Part shown: in pieces, positions 49,649-61,269 of the stretch
Layout of the letters: every line of letters starts with the position of its first letter
How positions within the stretch are numbered: position 1 is the stretch's first letter
Assembly: GCA_963377175.1 (NCBI GenBank)
Contig: CAUJNA010002713.1
Location: 299,368 to 363,367 of the forward strand
Reading direction: 5' to 3'
DNA from: Effrenium voratum
Taxonomy: Eukaryota; Sar; Dinophyceae; Suessiales; Symbiodiniaceae
DNA: 64,000 nucleotides
Position numbers and translations under genes: made by a program
Notes under the pieces: model-generated
What the model was told of the DNA's origin: nothing
What the model saw: the letters and a program-made list of their open reading frames with translations, nothing else
The model's database searches: none

Positions 49649-50242
49649 GAGCGGATGCGCATGAGTGGGTGTGCTGACCATTTGGCTGGCAGGGGTAGTT
49701 ACAGTGCTGAGTGAGAGAGAGGATGCGCTAACGCACCCCTAGTAATTCAATGCGCTTGAGCGGGTGTGCTTACCACTTGGCTGGCATGGATGCAGTGCTG
49801 AGCGGGTGCACTTGAGCGTGTGCGCTTCGTTAATTACTGCAGCACGGTGTGAGCGCGCAGTCGGAAGTCTCAACTTTGTATCGTACAAGCCTAGTAAAGG
49901 AATCGTACTCCCGCAGCTCGGGCTCGAAAATCGCAACTTTGCAGCACGAGCCTAGCAAAGGAAGGGATGTTTTTGTAGTTGTTTCTAAGGGGGTGTTTGG
50001 GATAGAGCCTGTCCAGCCTAGCCAGTCAGCGAGTTCGTGGGCAGGCAGGCCAACTGGCAGCAAGACAGCCGACTACCCGAGCCACCTGCAAAAATGACAG
50101 GCAGCGGAGCAGCAGGCAGCGGAGAAACCCACCTAAATAATTTATCCCTTTCTCGCACGGCAGTTTGGAGGAACCCTGTTAATCTGACGACTCCTGAAGG
50201 ACCCACACTTAAATAGGCTACTCCTGGTTTGATGGAGCTCTA

Positions 50243-50477
50243 ATTCCCCTAATAATAAAACCTTGTTGCACAAGGCAACCCTTGATTGTCAAAGAAAACG
50301 TGGAGCCTTCTTGTTTCAACGCAATCTGGAGAGGGGACCCCTAATATGCATATTTTTGGAACTTGGTGGAAAGCATGTGTAGTCTCAGGAGTTTAGTATT
50401 GGTTTAGCATGCCAATAAATTTAGTGTTGCCGATTTTTTGCCGCGGCTCGGGGGAGTTTTATTATTAGGGGTAGGTT
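50243..50477. repeat. Second pair of terminus-like motifs
   Basis: CCCCTAATAATAAAACCTTG at 50243 and GAGTTTTATTATTAGGGGTA at 50455 are inverted copies of the same motif as at 47938 and 49624. Confidence 0.4.
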
Positions 50478-50641
50478 GATCTATGGGCGCGGGAAATCTA
50501 CCATGTCCCGACCTCCAGTAGCTCTGAAAGCCTGCCTACCCTGGGGTTCAACCCCCATTGAAACGTTGACCAAATGTAGATGACAATCCTTTTGGTAAAT
50601 GGTGGTTGTATGAACCCTAATTCTTTCAATGGTGGTTTGAC

Positions 50642-50746
50642 CCCCAGGGCCTTTCGCAAGTTTGGAGGCCCGAGCCGGATGGAGCCAAGGGCTGCGGCTG
50701 CGCTTCTCTCTTGGCGCGCATACTTCCGCGCGCAAACTTCCTCCAC
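50642..50746 (-). CDS. Probable exon
   Basis: Minus strand: acceptor GTATCTTGCCCAG, donor GGG before GTCAAA, 105 nt, reading VEEVCARKYARQERSAAAAL then GSIRLGPPNLRKALG. The plus strand also reads plausibly (PRAFRKFGGPSRMEPRAAAA) but without splice signals. Confidence 0.45.
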
Positions 50747-50759
50747 CTGGGCAAGATAC

Positions 50760-51860
50760 ACCCACACATGAAGCGCCGAGGGGGCTGCCTAAGTGCTGAT
50801 AACCTCAAACAGCCCAGGCAATCTGACTTTGACACATACGAGTAGCTCAAAAAGCCAAGATTTGACCTAGAAGCAATCAGCCTGTCTAGGTCAACCGTGC
50901 GTTCTGCGCTTAAAACAAAAACGAACCTCGCACAGTAGGCAAGGCTCCAAACCAGGCAGCGGGCCAAAGGATCATGGTGTTCACACGCGCATGCAGGAAT
51001 GTCAACAACTATCCTCCCTGCCGATAGAGGGGTCCCACAATTCCATTTCCTAGTCTTCCCCATACAAGGGGAAATGCCAAATCGATAGCACAACAGGTGA
51101 TTCAAGATGGGGAGGGGGCCTTAGCCGAGGGACATGCCAACACCTTTTCTCAGGCCAGTTCGCATGAAACACCGAACAAAAACGGAAAGCTGCAAAGCTT
51201 ATCAAGTAGTTTTGCGTTTCGCTTCTCTTTTGAACATCACCCCAACAAAAGGAAACCTATTTTCAAGTAGCCAAAAGGAGATGTTTCAAAACACCAAAAG
51301 GCGAAGATAGGGAACCCTGTGGAAACAAGCTGGAAACAAGTGCCTGCTTACACCATCTCAGACGCCCCTTCCATTCTTTACAATGAAAGCCTTTGCCCTG
51401 CCTGAGCAACGAGCAGAGTCAAACCCATCTCTTTCCTGGACTTCACGAATGTCAACTTTTGCCACAGCCTGGCAATCTGAAACAAACCAACCAGTATTCC
51501 GACAAGAACTCGGACCCCCGACTTTTCGTAAGCCATTTTGACGTTTCGCGCTGATAAGCAGGGGTGCCAGGTCCCAGCGTGCCTGCGTAAGCAGCCAGTC
51601 ATGCACAGGCGATGCCCAGTTGACACTGCTGCCCGCGGTGAGACAGGCTGGAGGCTCCCTTCTCAAAAATCCTGCCCAAACTGTCAGACTCGCATGAATC
51701 GAAATCCGGAGTTGCGGAAAGCCGATCTGTGTCGTGCCGCGGAAATGCAAGATTCGATTCTCAGGCTTGGCAAGGCCTGGGCTGGCCAAGCGTGCAAATC
51801 CAGCATTGCTTAACGCTGCATCTGCGCAGGCCATTGAGCACCGTCCGCCTGGCCACCCAG
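50760..51860. other. No confident gene
   Basis: A 183-residue minus-strand frame at 51358-51909 has little codon bias; not called. Confidence 0.35.
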
Positions 51861-51876
51861 CCTGCCACAATCGCCT

Positions 51877-52665
51877 TTGCAGAGTCAAAGCCATACGAGA
51901 ACGGCTCACGGCTCAACCGATTTATCCACATGGCTCTTGCCGTCGGCTGCGGAGCTCAGAAAGCTGAATCCTCCTGGTCTTGCGCAGCCGCTTCCAGGGA
52001 CAAAGCTAGGATTGACTGGATCTGCTGACGGGGTGCACGATCGGAACTTTGGCCAGTGCCTGCCATTGCCCACCCTTCTCACAAGCGCGGATGCCACCTG
52101 CTTCAAGCTTTGCTTGAGCAAGAGTCAGCGTCAGCTGCTGGGCACCTGGGTCGGCGCTCGTTGCAATGAAGCTATATGCATTCACAAATGCAAAGAGCGT
52201 GGTTTGAGATGCGTGGCCCCGGCAAGGCTCGTGTCAAAGCAGCCCGCCGCATGCACCTGGAGAGGGCCTCGATGCCTCAGCACGGGAAGCTTTTCAGCCA
52301 AGTCGGTCAAAACCACAGGAGGTTGCAAACTGGCCGCGTCGGCAGAACACTCCGCTCGCAGGAAAAACCCTGCAACACGCGTGGATATCCTTGTAAGAAG
52401 GCAAAACCAGCTTCTGTCCTCCCAGCAATCGAATTATGCGAACCTTGTTTCGCTCTGCGGGGGTCCGATCGACTTTGCGGACAGCCTTGCGGGAAGGTCT
52501 CGCAAGGTCGAGTTCTCACTAGGCAGTGCGCAGACTTCGCAAGCGCCCGTCTCGCAAGGTAGGTCTCGTAAGGCTCGCAAAAATCTCGCTGCGCCAGCGC
52601 CGCGTCACCTTCCTTCAAGACAAGGAACCGCAACACAGCTTGTGAAGAACCCCCCCCAAGAATAA
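51877..52665 (+). CDS. Long cysteine-containing open frame, unknown
   Basis: 262 codons, the longest plus-strand frame with reasonable bias. Reads RNFGQCLPLPTLLTSADATC, then SKSQRQLLGTWVGARCNEAI and is cysteine- and serine-rich with a Q/R-rich tail. The 3' third is built on short repeats of TCTCGCAAGG. It may be partly a true exon and partly repeat. No family recognised. Confidence 0.35.
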   Translation: MQSQSHTRTAHGSTDLSTWLLPSAAELRKLNPPGLAQPLPGTKLGLTGSADGVHDRNFGQCLPLPTLLTSADATCFKLCLSKSQRQLLGTWVGARCNEAICIHKCKERGLRCVAPARLVSKQPAACTWRGPRCLSTGSFSAKSVKTTGGCKLAASAEHSARRKNPATRVDILVRRQNQLLSSQQSNYANLVSLCGGPIDFADSLAGRSRKVEFSLGSAQTSQAPVSQGRSRKARKNLAAPAPRHLPSRQGTATQLVKNPPQE

Positions 52666-52744
52666 TACTGTGCAAATATCGCCGGGGCACTTTGCACGCG
52701 GGACTGTGTTCATGATCTCATCTGATTAGATAACATGCCTGGAC

Positions 52745-52836
52745 CCGCCACAGATTTCCGTACCATCTCCGCATATTTCCACATTTTTCCGCAGATTTCC
52801 GTACATGTCCCGGCGATTTCCGTGCATTTCCAGGGT
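52745..52836 (+). repeat. ATTTCCGTAC tandem repeat
   Basis: Six or so units around (C)AGATTTCCGTACATG / CGATTTCCGTGCATTTCC with a period near 20 bp. Confidence 0.75.
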
Positions 52837-53594
52837 TCTGCATTTTGGCTGAGAAAGCTGCAAACTTGCAAAAGCGGCACCATGGTTCCCACAATCGGCG
52901 CGCTGGTTCCCGCAAGGTGGGACTTCTGACCAAGCACAAGCGATAGCAAATGCCACGCGGCTCGGCCCAATGATTTGCAGGGACACAGCTTTGACGCGGA
53001 CTTAAATGGTGTAAGCACATTATTGCACAGGCAAGCGATCAGGCAACTGGCAAGAACCCCTGGCCACACGGCAGCTCTGACACCGACAAAAGCGCAGGCT
53101 AAGCAATAGCTTTCCGGGAATCAAACACGAATCAAAGGCAAACTGGCATTTTCTTACGCGTAGAGCAGGAAACGGGCGTGTCGACTGCGTGCAAATTCCT
53201 TGGCCGGACCAAAGGTCTTCGAGGGCTGGCCTTCGGTGCTGAACTTGTCGGCCGAAGCGCATGCACACCTTGCACGAAGAATGACTTTGAGTAATTGGCC
53301 CTGCCTGAAATGTCGACATGAGCCCCGGTTCTTATTCCCTTCAAAGTTGGCATTCTTCAAGCTTCCGCAGTCCCTTCCGCATCACTGTCAGCGGGCCCAA
53401 AAAGGTTCCGTCCGTGGACTTCCGGGGTACATAATTGGTTTTACGAGCTTTGGTTGCGCTCGTGTTGGCGTGCAAAGGAATGTGAAAGTAGTGAGACACA
53501 AATAGAAACACTTTCCAGCAGCAAGCCAAGAAGCAAGATCTTGCCTCTTTGTGTCTGCAAACCCAGCCATCGGCTTTCATCTTGTGACAATCAG

Positions 53595-53700
53595 CTGGGG
53601 TGGCTGGAACTACATGTGCTGCAACGTGTGTCGGCATTGGGCTTCTTTGGGGTACCGGTGCTACGTGTGCGCCTGCAGGCGGCAGGCACGGGGCCAGCCA
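53595..53700 (+). CDS. Exon with zinc-finger-like cysteine pattern
   Basis: After acceptor TGACAATCAG the frame reads WGGWNYMCCNVCRHWASLGY then RCYVCACRRQARGQPA. 27 of 34 codons end in G or C. The spacing C-C-x2-C-x-H..C-x2-C-x-C is compatible with a small zinc-binding or disulfide-rich domain. It lies in the repeat mosaic, so it could be part of a repeated element. Function unknown. Confidence 0.45.
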
Positions 53701-54234
53701 GCTTCCACAAAATCCGGCTTGTCCTTAAACTTAGGCTTCTTCTCATCGCCATGCCTTGCCAAGCATGGTTCACAATCATGTGGTTTGTTGCCAACAACAA
53801 ATCACGCACCCAACGTGAACGCCCGAGAGACTGAAAGCTCCAGGCCTCAACAGATCAGGCGTTCACCATGGTTTGGCCCAACCTGCAATGACCCTTTGGG
53901 GACCCGGCTGTTTTGGCCCTCTTGGCCTGCTGTTGGCAACTGCTTCTAATCGGTTCCCCGTACTTTTCCATGCACACAAACTGACACAGCTCATGCCGCA
54001 GCCATTTGGCTCGGGGTCCGCGCTGGGAATGGTCGAACGGGCGCGGACGAGCGAGGGCCAGCATACAGGCTAGGGCCTGCGTGTGCGGGAGACAGCGTCT
54101 GAGAAGCACAGGATCACAACGACGGGTGTGGGGTTTGATTTTTTCTTGGGGACTCAGGCAGACATCAAATTTCGGCGGGGGGTTTGCGTCCACTCATTTT
54201 TGCGACTCTGTCAAGTTGCTTTTAAACCCCATCA

Positions 54235-54627
54235 GTGAACAGACACTGCCGCGAAGAATCCCTTCCGCGAACCTTCCACATGTTTCCGCGCCAGTGGCGC
54301 GGCGCGCGTTCAAGAGTGACGTCCCTCTCGACCCTACTACGTTCCAACTGCAGCCTCCGGGAGAAGGTTGACTTTGTCAGTTCCACCTCTCCGGCCGTAG
54401 GTACTGCGAAACACTACCGTGGTCTAGTTGGCCATGCAAGTGAACATGTCCGTTCACTGGCAGCGGGTGAAGTGGACGGAAGCTTGCGGCGTAGCGGGAC
54501 GATGCAGAAGTACCACGTGCGCCGACCAGTGGCCACACAGAGGAAAGTTTCATCAAATAGGGCCTGCCTCCGTGTCCGGGAAGAAGGATCTAAAAAGCAC
54601 AAGTGTCACAACAAGGGGTATGTGTAG
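54235..54627 (+). CDS. Possible coding stretch
   Basis: Frame with VDFVSSTSPAVGTAKHYRGL, then VGHASEHVRSLAAGEVDGSL and TMQKYHVRRPVATQRK looks coding between about 54366 and 54560. Upstream, another frame (ANLPHVSAPVARRAFKSDVP) looks better and ends at GAGAAG before GTTGAC, so an intron or frameshift probably lies near 54366. Confidence 0.35.
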   Translation: MNRHCREESLPRTFHMFPRQWRGARSRVTSLSTLLRSNCSLREKVDFVSSTSPAVGTAKHYRGLVGHASEHVRSLAAGEVDGSLRRSGTMQKYHVRRPVATQRKVSSNRACLRVREEGSKKHKCHNKGYV

Positions 54628-57161
54628 AGCAGGAACAGGCTGCCCGTGGACTTTGGGCCCTGTGTGAATCCACACGCGCGTGGTGAGATAGGGAAGCGAA
54701 TACCAGGAAAAGTCACCTCTAGCCTATGACGCGAGAAATGAACGCATTGCAACACGCCTAGGCATGAGAATGTAATGACATGTTCTGACTCGTGCGTGGC
54801 TGTGACTCGTGAGGGGTCGATATTTTTGCAGAGCTGTGTGTCAAGAGGACACTCCAGCTACTCGACATGGATGTCCGAGCAAGACTAAAAAGAACAAGTT
54901 CAGTTTCCCTCTGGGTGTAACAAGAGACAACCTCTACTCGAAGACAAATATGGTTGGGCACGTGCTGCCAACCATATACAGTAAGGAAAGGTCACGGGCG
55001 GAACCTCTTTGCACACTCATGGGCCGGGCCACACTCGCCCGTTGGGCATGTGTCAGCTCAGTTGCGATGTGCCTATCTGAATCTTGCACTTTTGCATTTG
55101 ACCTGCCGTCCGCCGCCAAGGCAGAAATTACGCTTCAGTCCTCTGGTCGAAATTGCGCTTCTTCACTGATTCAAATTTCGCTGGACACATGGTCGGGGCG
55201 GGTCGCCATTTGGTCGCGGAAAGCCGCTGTTTCGCCTTCGTTAGCTTGTCCCAAAAAGGAAAAACGGTGAAAAGTGCCTGGAGACACAAGCACGTTGCCT
55301 GTGCAAGCAGCCTTGCGCAAAAAGGCATGACAAATGCACACCTTGTAATTAAGATCCAGGCATGAGTGGCCCAAGGGTGACTGCGCACAACGAAAAACAT
55401 GCCTAAGCTTTATTGAGGCCGGGCAAACCCCTAGGATTCAGGCTTTGCAAGCGGTTCTTGTTGCACAGGGATGTTCTTACGAAAAGCGGGATTGTAACTC
55501 GACCGTGCAACGACTCGAAGGCTGCGTCCTCTGTGCAGGTCTCTTGCGGGATTTGCCGCGCAGTACACATGAAGCCGCTGCCCCTCCGCGAAGAACCAAA
55601 GACCTACCATTAGTCAGCATCATGCTGGGCAAGCCCGGCAAACCATGAATGCATACCCTTTGTGCAAGGGGTCGTCAACTTGCCAGTTGCCGCTGGAAAG
55701 AAACTGCACATATTAAGAGGAAACATGGTGGGCTCGCAAAGGAACAAGGGGAAAATCCTCTTGGGTTTCCCAAACATGTCGAGTCTCAGAGCCAAGTTGA
55801 TGCAAGTGTTCACACCCTGCGTGGCTCCAGGCACGGTCCCCGGCTACATTTGTTGCATCGTCACACCGGAAGCAGGCTGCCTTTGGACTCTGGGCCCTCT
55901 GTGAAAAGTCGACATGGACATGGGGAGACAGGAAAGCACAACCTGCCACTCTGTCAAGTTGCGGTTAACCCCCATCGGTAAATAGGCAGTGCAGAAAACC
56001 GCTCACGTCTGGTTGGCACGCAAATTGCGGGACCCAGCGTTGACCGAAAGAAAGTATGACCTTCAATGCTGAACAAGTGGGCCGAATCACACACCTTGCG
56101 TGAAGAATGCCTGTGGACTTCGGGCCTGCCTGAAAAGTCAATATGGGCGTGGAAGCGCAGAATGCTCAGGAGACGCCAGCTCTGCAGGCCCATGAGACCA
56201 GAAACGCGCTGCACTTACCCTATCATTTGCTCTATGCACTGTCGCAGCTGGCGGCAATTAATCTTCGATTGATTGATTGAATTACCTGGCCGTCAAGCCG
56301 GCTGAGGTATCACAAAATAAGACATTCAACAGCCTCCCCTGAATTGCACAGTGGAAATGGGGGGCAGCTCACTAAGCTGTCAAATCCTGTGAGCCCTTGC
56401 CAACCTTTCAGGGTTGACACGCTTCGCGGGCTGCAGCCAGCGCAGCCAGCCGTGGCCGACACAGATGTTCGCTCACATGCTTACGCGGACTCCGGCACAA
56501 TGGCGGTTAAACTCCTGAGATAGGCACTGCAAAACACATGCAAAGTGGCTGTGGGCCGATAGCCGGTACCCAAAACCTAGGATCCCATGGATTAACCTTG
56601 GCCACTTAATTGGCTTGAACTCTCACGGAAGCGGCTAGCAAGTGCGAACGGTTTGGATGCAGCTTTTGACCACACCGAACCACACTCTACTAGCACATCG
56701 GGTGGCCTTAGGGTGGCAATCCAGCTTGGCGCTGCCCGGTCCAAATAGATCCCGCAAAAAACCGCCTCGACTTGGAACCAAAAGCCACAAAAAGCCAAGT
56801 CATCTGATGGAAGGTCGGTGCCAAAAGGCCACCTAGAGAGGGCAAAGCAGTCAAAACCGCACCTATTCCGAACACTTGGGACTAGTCCCTTACCCTTCAC
56901 TTGCCAAGTTGTTGATTGTGGCTCAGCTCACAAGCTCAGGTGGAATGCTTCAGTTGGCCAGCTTGCCGGACTGCGTTGCGATTTTCTGGACAAGCTGACT
57001 AAGCCTAACCAGCGCCTTCATAGCCAGGCAAGAAAGCATTTACACTACTGCCTCCAGGCAAATCGTTTTTCTTCAGGCTCATGCCATGCCTGGAGAAGCA
57101 CGGTCCAAGTGGGCAACACACCTCGTCACCGCAAGCAAGCCAAAAACCAACTGGTCATTCC

Positions 57162-57270
57162 CTCACTTCCTGAGTGGACTGGCCAAAAAGAGTCCAAACT
57201 CTTTGTGCCGCATGGCCCAAACCTAAACCATCAAAAAGTGACGATCTGGTTCATGAGCTCAAGGAGTGAG
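57162..57270 (+). mobile_element. Inverted-repeat family A', best copy with 4-bp duplication
   Basis: 109 bp with 13-bp inverted ends CTCACTTCCTGAG / CTCAAGGAGTGAG (two mismatches) and a perfect duplication TTCC at 57158-57161 and 57271-57274. No coding capacity. Confidence 0.8.
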
Positions 57271-58164
57271 TTCCCACTTTGCACAATTGGACGGGAAACC
57301 AAATGGAAACCAATTGCTGGCTGCATGTTCCATGCATTGTTGAACGCACCATGACACGAAGCCGTCAGATGCGTTTGCGTCAAGCCGTCAAGCTCAATCT
57401 TGGAAGGTGCGATTTCAGACCGGCGGGTTTAGCCAACATGCCTCCAGTTGACCATGGAAGAAACCAGAGCGGCAAAGAAAGTGACAGATGCACAAAGTCG
57501 CGCCTGGGCCTGAGCCGTTCTGTCTGTCGCAGCATCACCAACTGAGCCACATCGCGGGAGGGGCTCAGTGTGCAGCTTGGTGTGGAAGGCGGATGTGGTC
57601 ACGGATCATAGTTTAACATGGTTTTATCTGGGGCTGACGCTCGGATCCAAGGAGTCCTGTTCCGAATACCCAAATCAGCTCATCATATAAGAGCCCCCGT
57701 CGAAGAAAACGCCGGCTCCTTGGAAACCAGGAAGGATTCAGAACCAAGAGCTTACAAGCCTTGCAAGCTCGTTCAAGCATTCAGTTAAGGATTCATTCCC
57801 TTTCCTGGCTACTCACCACCAAGAACACGCTGGCTCCTTGAGAACCAGGCACAAAGCGATGAAGGCTTAAAACAGCGCCAGCGAAGGCCCAAAGGCCTAA
57901 CCGCGTATGGCGGTTTCTTGTGCTCGCCTTGAGAAGAGGCCCCGGCAAAATGCAGAAAAGCGAGGGCAAAAGTCCCAAGTTGCACAGCAGTCAGACACTT
58001 GCTCAGCTCCTCGCGCGCCGACTCTTGAGCGCATCAACCCTGCAAAGTAAGGACAAGGCGAAGCTGGTGACAGCACAAAGGCCAGGGCAAGTGTTTACTG
58101 CCTTCAGGGTGCTTCCATTGGGCAGCGCGCGGTTGGCGACAGGTCCTCCCCAATCTGCGCTGCT

Positions 58165-58524
58165 GTGAGTCTGGTGTGGCCCACAGGCAGCCAAGTCAGG
58201 TGGCGCCGCCGGCGCCAGCCGAATGCTGATTCCCGCAACATCGCACACATTCGGAGGCTAAACAATGTTTGCGCACCTAGGGCTGGCAAAGTTAGGCCTG
58301 GCAGCCACAAGCGGGGCAAGGCAAGAACGCCATGCTGCATTAACCGCGCAGACTTTCATCAGGGCAGAAGAGGTGTGTCGGTTGCAGCTTTGGTCGGACT
58401 AAGTTGGCAGACACAGCGTGTGTTGCGCTGGACTGGCCACGCAGGCCACATATCCATTATCCAGCAATGCTGGAAGTGGGCAAGGGGCCGTTTCAAGAGA
58501 ATGGTGGATGAAATGACGCCTTAA
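58165..58524 (+). CDS. Possible remnant of a non-LTR retrotransposon ORF
   Basis: 119 codons ending LRWTGHAGHISIIQQCWKWA then RGRFKRMVDEMTP. The RWxGH..W..GR.KR pattern resembles the C-terminal tail of LINE reverse transcriptases. No reverse transcriptase catalytic motif is present, so this is tentative. Confidence 0.25.
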   Translation: MSLVWPTGSQVRWRRRRQPNADSRNIAHIRRLNNVCAPRAGKVRPGSHKRGKARTPCCINRADFHQGRRGVSVAALVGLSWQTQRVLRWTGHAGHISIIQQCWKWARGRFKRMVDEMTP

Positions 58525-59119
58525 AACAAGGCCGTTTCAACGATACAAATGCAACATACCGAATCATATCGTTTCGTATTGCAGGCTATGGGTATCGAAG
58601 AACAAGTATCGCAACCTCACGTGTGAAGCTTGGTGTCGCTGAAAATTGTTTTGAATCGTATCGATTTGTATCGGTGTCTGGGGTTGACTTTTAGGGGCCC
58701 CAAAGGGGGCCTGGTCGGCAGCCAGCTGCTATGATGGCGGCTGCCTGGCACGGGGATGTGCTGAGGGTGTAATGGCCCCAATGGAAAGCCATCGACATCC
58801 AACGAGAGGCTGATACTGTAACTAAAAAAGGCTTCCATGGCACCCATAAAAGCCGTCAGCTGGTTGGTTGCCCCGTGAACAAATACAGTTGACTTCTGGC
58901 CAAGTCAACTGAAACGCAGCACTTTGGCTTTGCAAATGCCTGCTGGGGTGCATCTGGAGTCGCTTTGAGTTAAGTATACCGATGGCAAACGCAGGCATGT
59001 GATGTGCGAAAGCACACGCGCAAACGCGCGTGAGTGCGCGCGCCGTGGAGCGCTGCGGTGTGGTGGGGCGCGGTGTGTTGCGAGTTGGTTTGTTTGGGTG
59101 TGGGGTTTTGTGGGTGTGC

Positions 59120-59378
59120 TTGCAGCTGTTTGCGCGTGTGTGTGTGTGTGTGGATGGGTGGGTGGGTGGGTGGGTGGGTGGGCGGGCGGGCGGGCGGGTG
59201 GGTGGGTGGGTGGGTGGGTGGGCGGGCGGGTGGGTAGGTGGGTGGGTGGGTGGGTGCGTGCATGTGTGCGTGTGTGCGTGCGTGCGTGCGTGCGTGCATG
59301 CTTGTCTGCGTGTCTGTGGGTCTGTGTGACTGTGTGCGCGCATGTATGTATGTATGTCTGTGTGTATGTATATGTGAA
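59120..59378 (+). repeat. Long compound microsatellite
   Basis: GT run, then GGGT/GGGC tetramers over about 120 bp, then GTGC and GTAT tetramers. Frames across it on both strands (up to 180 residues) are low-complexity artefacts. Confidence 0.95.
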
Positions 59379-59379
59379 A

Positions 59380-61260
59380 CCAAGGGGTTTATTTGTTACC
59401 CCGGCAATACGGATGTATTGTCTCCCAGGTAGAACACGAAAGCCCAAATATCCTTGGTCCGGAGTTCTGCCTGCAAGTGCGGTCTCTTCCTTGTATCGAT
59501 GCAGGTCACCTAAGTGATCATGAACGATGTTACTTGAGCCAAACGGACATGATGGGTGTATAGTACATGTTATGTGCCGATGGCCCGTGTTCTATTCAGA
59601 ATGAGGCATACTGCGCAGAGGCGCTGAAATTGTGGGAACTATCCTATCTTCATTGTTGGGACCATGGCGCCGAAACCCATCACCTTGCCGACTCAGATTC
59701 TTTTTTTTGGTCTTGCAGGATTTAATGTCGTGAGACATTCAAAACTCACTGCGATTCAGTGAGCTAATTCTGGCGGACTATGGACATGACCTAGTGATAA
59801 AATCGGCACTGAGTACTGACGCTCCGTTAAACGGTAGCGCTTTCCCCGGAAACGTGCCCATATCTCGGCAAAGGTATTTGCAGTGAAATGCCCGAAAAAT
59901 GGGGCGAAATCACGTCATTTGCTCCACATGAAGACGTATACTAGGCGGCCCTTGCAACTCAGAGCAAACAGCGGTTCCATGACCGCGCGTGGGAGAACAA
60001 TGAGGGATAACGGAGAAATGAAGTTCCTCGTCTCCAAGACAGCGAGCGCAGTAGAAAGCGCACAGAGAGATAAATGCTTCCCAGACCCTGGAAGTCCTCG
60101 ACCATTTTTAAGTGGTCTGTTCGGAACGACCGTTTTTGGCCAGTAACAGCTGTTTGTGTAATCTCGTATTATTTTACAGCCCTCCTGCCAATAAAACTGC
60201 CCCTTGGCCTCAAGACAGTCACTTTGGCTCTGATGTTGAGGGCTTTTGGGCAGCGATTCGAGTCAAGTGTTTGAACATATGTTCGCTTTGCAACATCAAG
60301 TTTGTAGGGCAAATAGTGCTTTTTGCGCTGATGCGGATTTGTCAAAGAATCACAGCTGAACCGACCTTTGAACTACATTCTCTGGAAGGCATCGCGGAAC
60401 TGAGCATGCCCAAGTTTGCATCACAAAATAGCAAGGGAACGATTGTTATATGTAGAGCGTAAAACTCGAAGCCATTTGCAGCGCATAGCTGAAGGTGTCA
60501 ATCTCGCTACTTGAAGACTGCAGAAGTTGTCATCCTGAACATACAATAGTATGCGACAATAACTCGTGATTGAAAATACCTTGCTTGGCTCTAGTGTTAA
60601 CTGTCCTGAAAATAGCGTGAAACTGCAGTGAAACTACCGTGAAACACCGCTTTTGGCCGTGAAAGACCGTTGTTGGCCGTGAAAGGCTGTTTGTGGATTT
60701 GTTTTGATAGTTTGGATGTTGATTCCTACACATGTTAGTGGTGGCCTCAGGCATAGTAGCTCTGGCACGGCAAGTTACTTGTGCGGTGGCCCAGGCAAAC
60801 AGCCGGTGTGGATGCTTTGTGTACGCTCCAACTCTGTGAGACAGGGCAGCCTTCTTAACTTCTGCACCTCATAGCTGCTTGATTGGTCAGCTCGCACAAA
60901 AAGGTTAATCATACGGCTGGTGTGTTTCTTTTGGCATTAAACAATTTGGTCCAAGGTTAAAGCGTGATTTATGATTTACTGCGTGCAAGCCTGCAAAAGA
61001 TTATTAAGCAGCTTAGCCAAACCTGAACTAAACATTGGGCGCTGGCGCGATCCGCGCCCCGTCTTTATTTGGCAGTTGTGTTTTTGAAGCAAGCTTTGAC
61101 TAATAGAAACATTAGCTTTCAAGAAACCGTCTTTCTATAAAGCACCGCAATAAATACCGCCTTTGGAATCCCAGGGCAGACAAAGCCCTTGCGCCATAAA
61201 CCCGGAAGGCGCCGCCTCTCCCGATGACAGAAGAACCAATACGTGAATCAATCTCCTGAC
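59380..61260. other. No gene recognised
   Basis: AT-richer sequence, stops in all frames, no splice-bounded coding block. A short tandem repeat lies at 60617-60692. Confidence 0.5.
60617..60692 (+). repeat. GTGAAA-based tandem repeat
   Basis: Units GTGAAACTGCA, GTGAAACTACC, GTGAAACACCGCTTTTGGCC and TTGGCCGTGAAAGACCG. Confidence 0.8.
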
Positions 61261-61269
61261 GTGGGATTT

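Larger units (their letters stand above)
53200..56550. repeat. Cluster of diverged copies of a long repeat
   Basis: Recurring blocks in the same order: GCTGAACTTGTCGGCCGAAG-like at 53238 and 56066; ACCTTGCACGAAGAATG at 53265 and 56093; GGACTTTGGGCCCTGTGTGA at 54647, 55888 and 56112; CACTCTGTCAAGTTGC then TTAACCCCCATC at 54206, 55950 and 56500. Copies are diverged and partial, so unit length is not fixed but exceeds 150 bp. Confidence 0.55.

Noticed and set aside
51358..51909. 183-residue minus-strand open frame
   Set aside because: Weak bias and no domain; the opposite strand is no better supported.
58822..59517. Open frames of 170-180 residues on both strands
   Set aside because: They translate the GGGT/GGGC/GTGC microsatellite (His/Pro/Thr or Gly/Trp/Val repeats).
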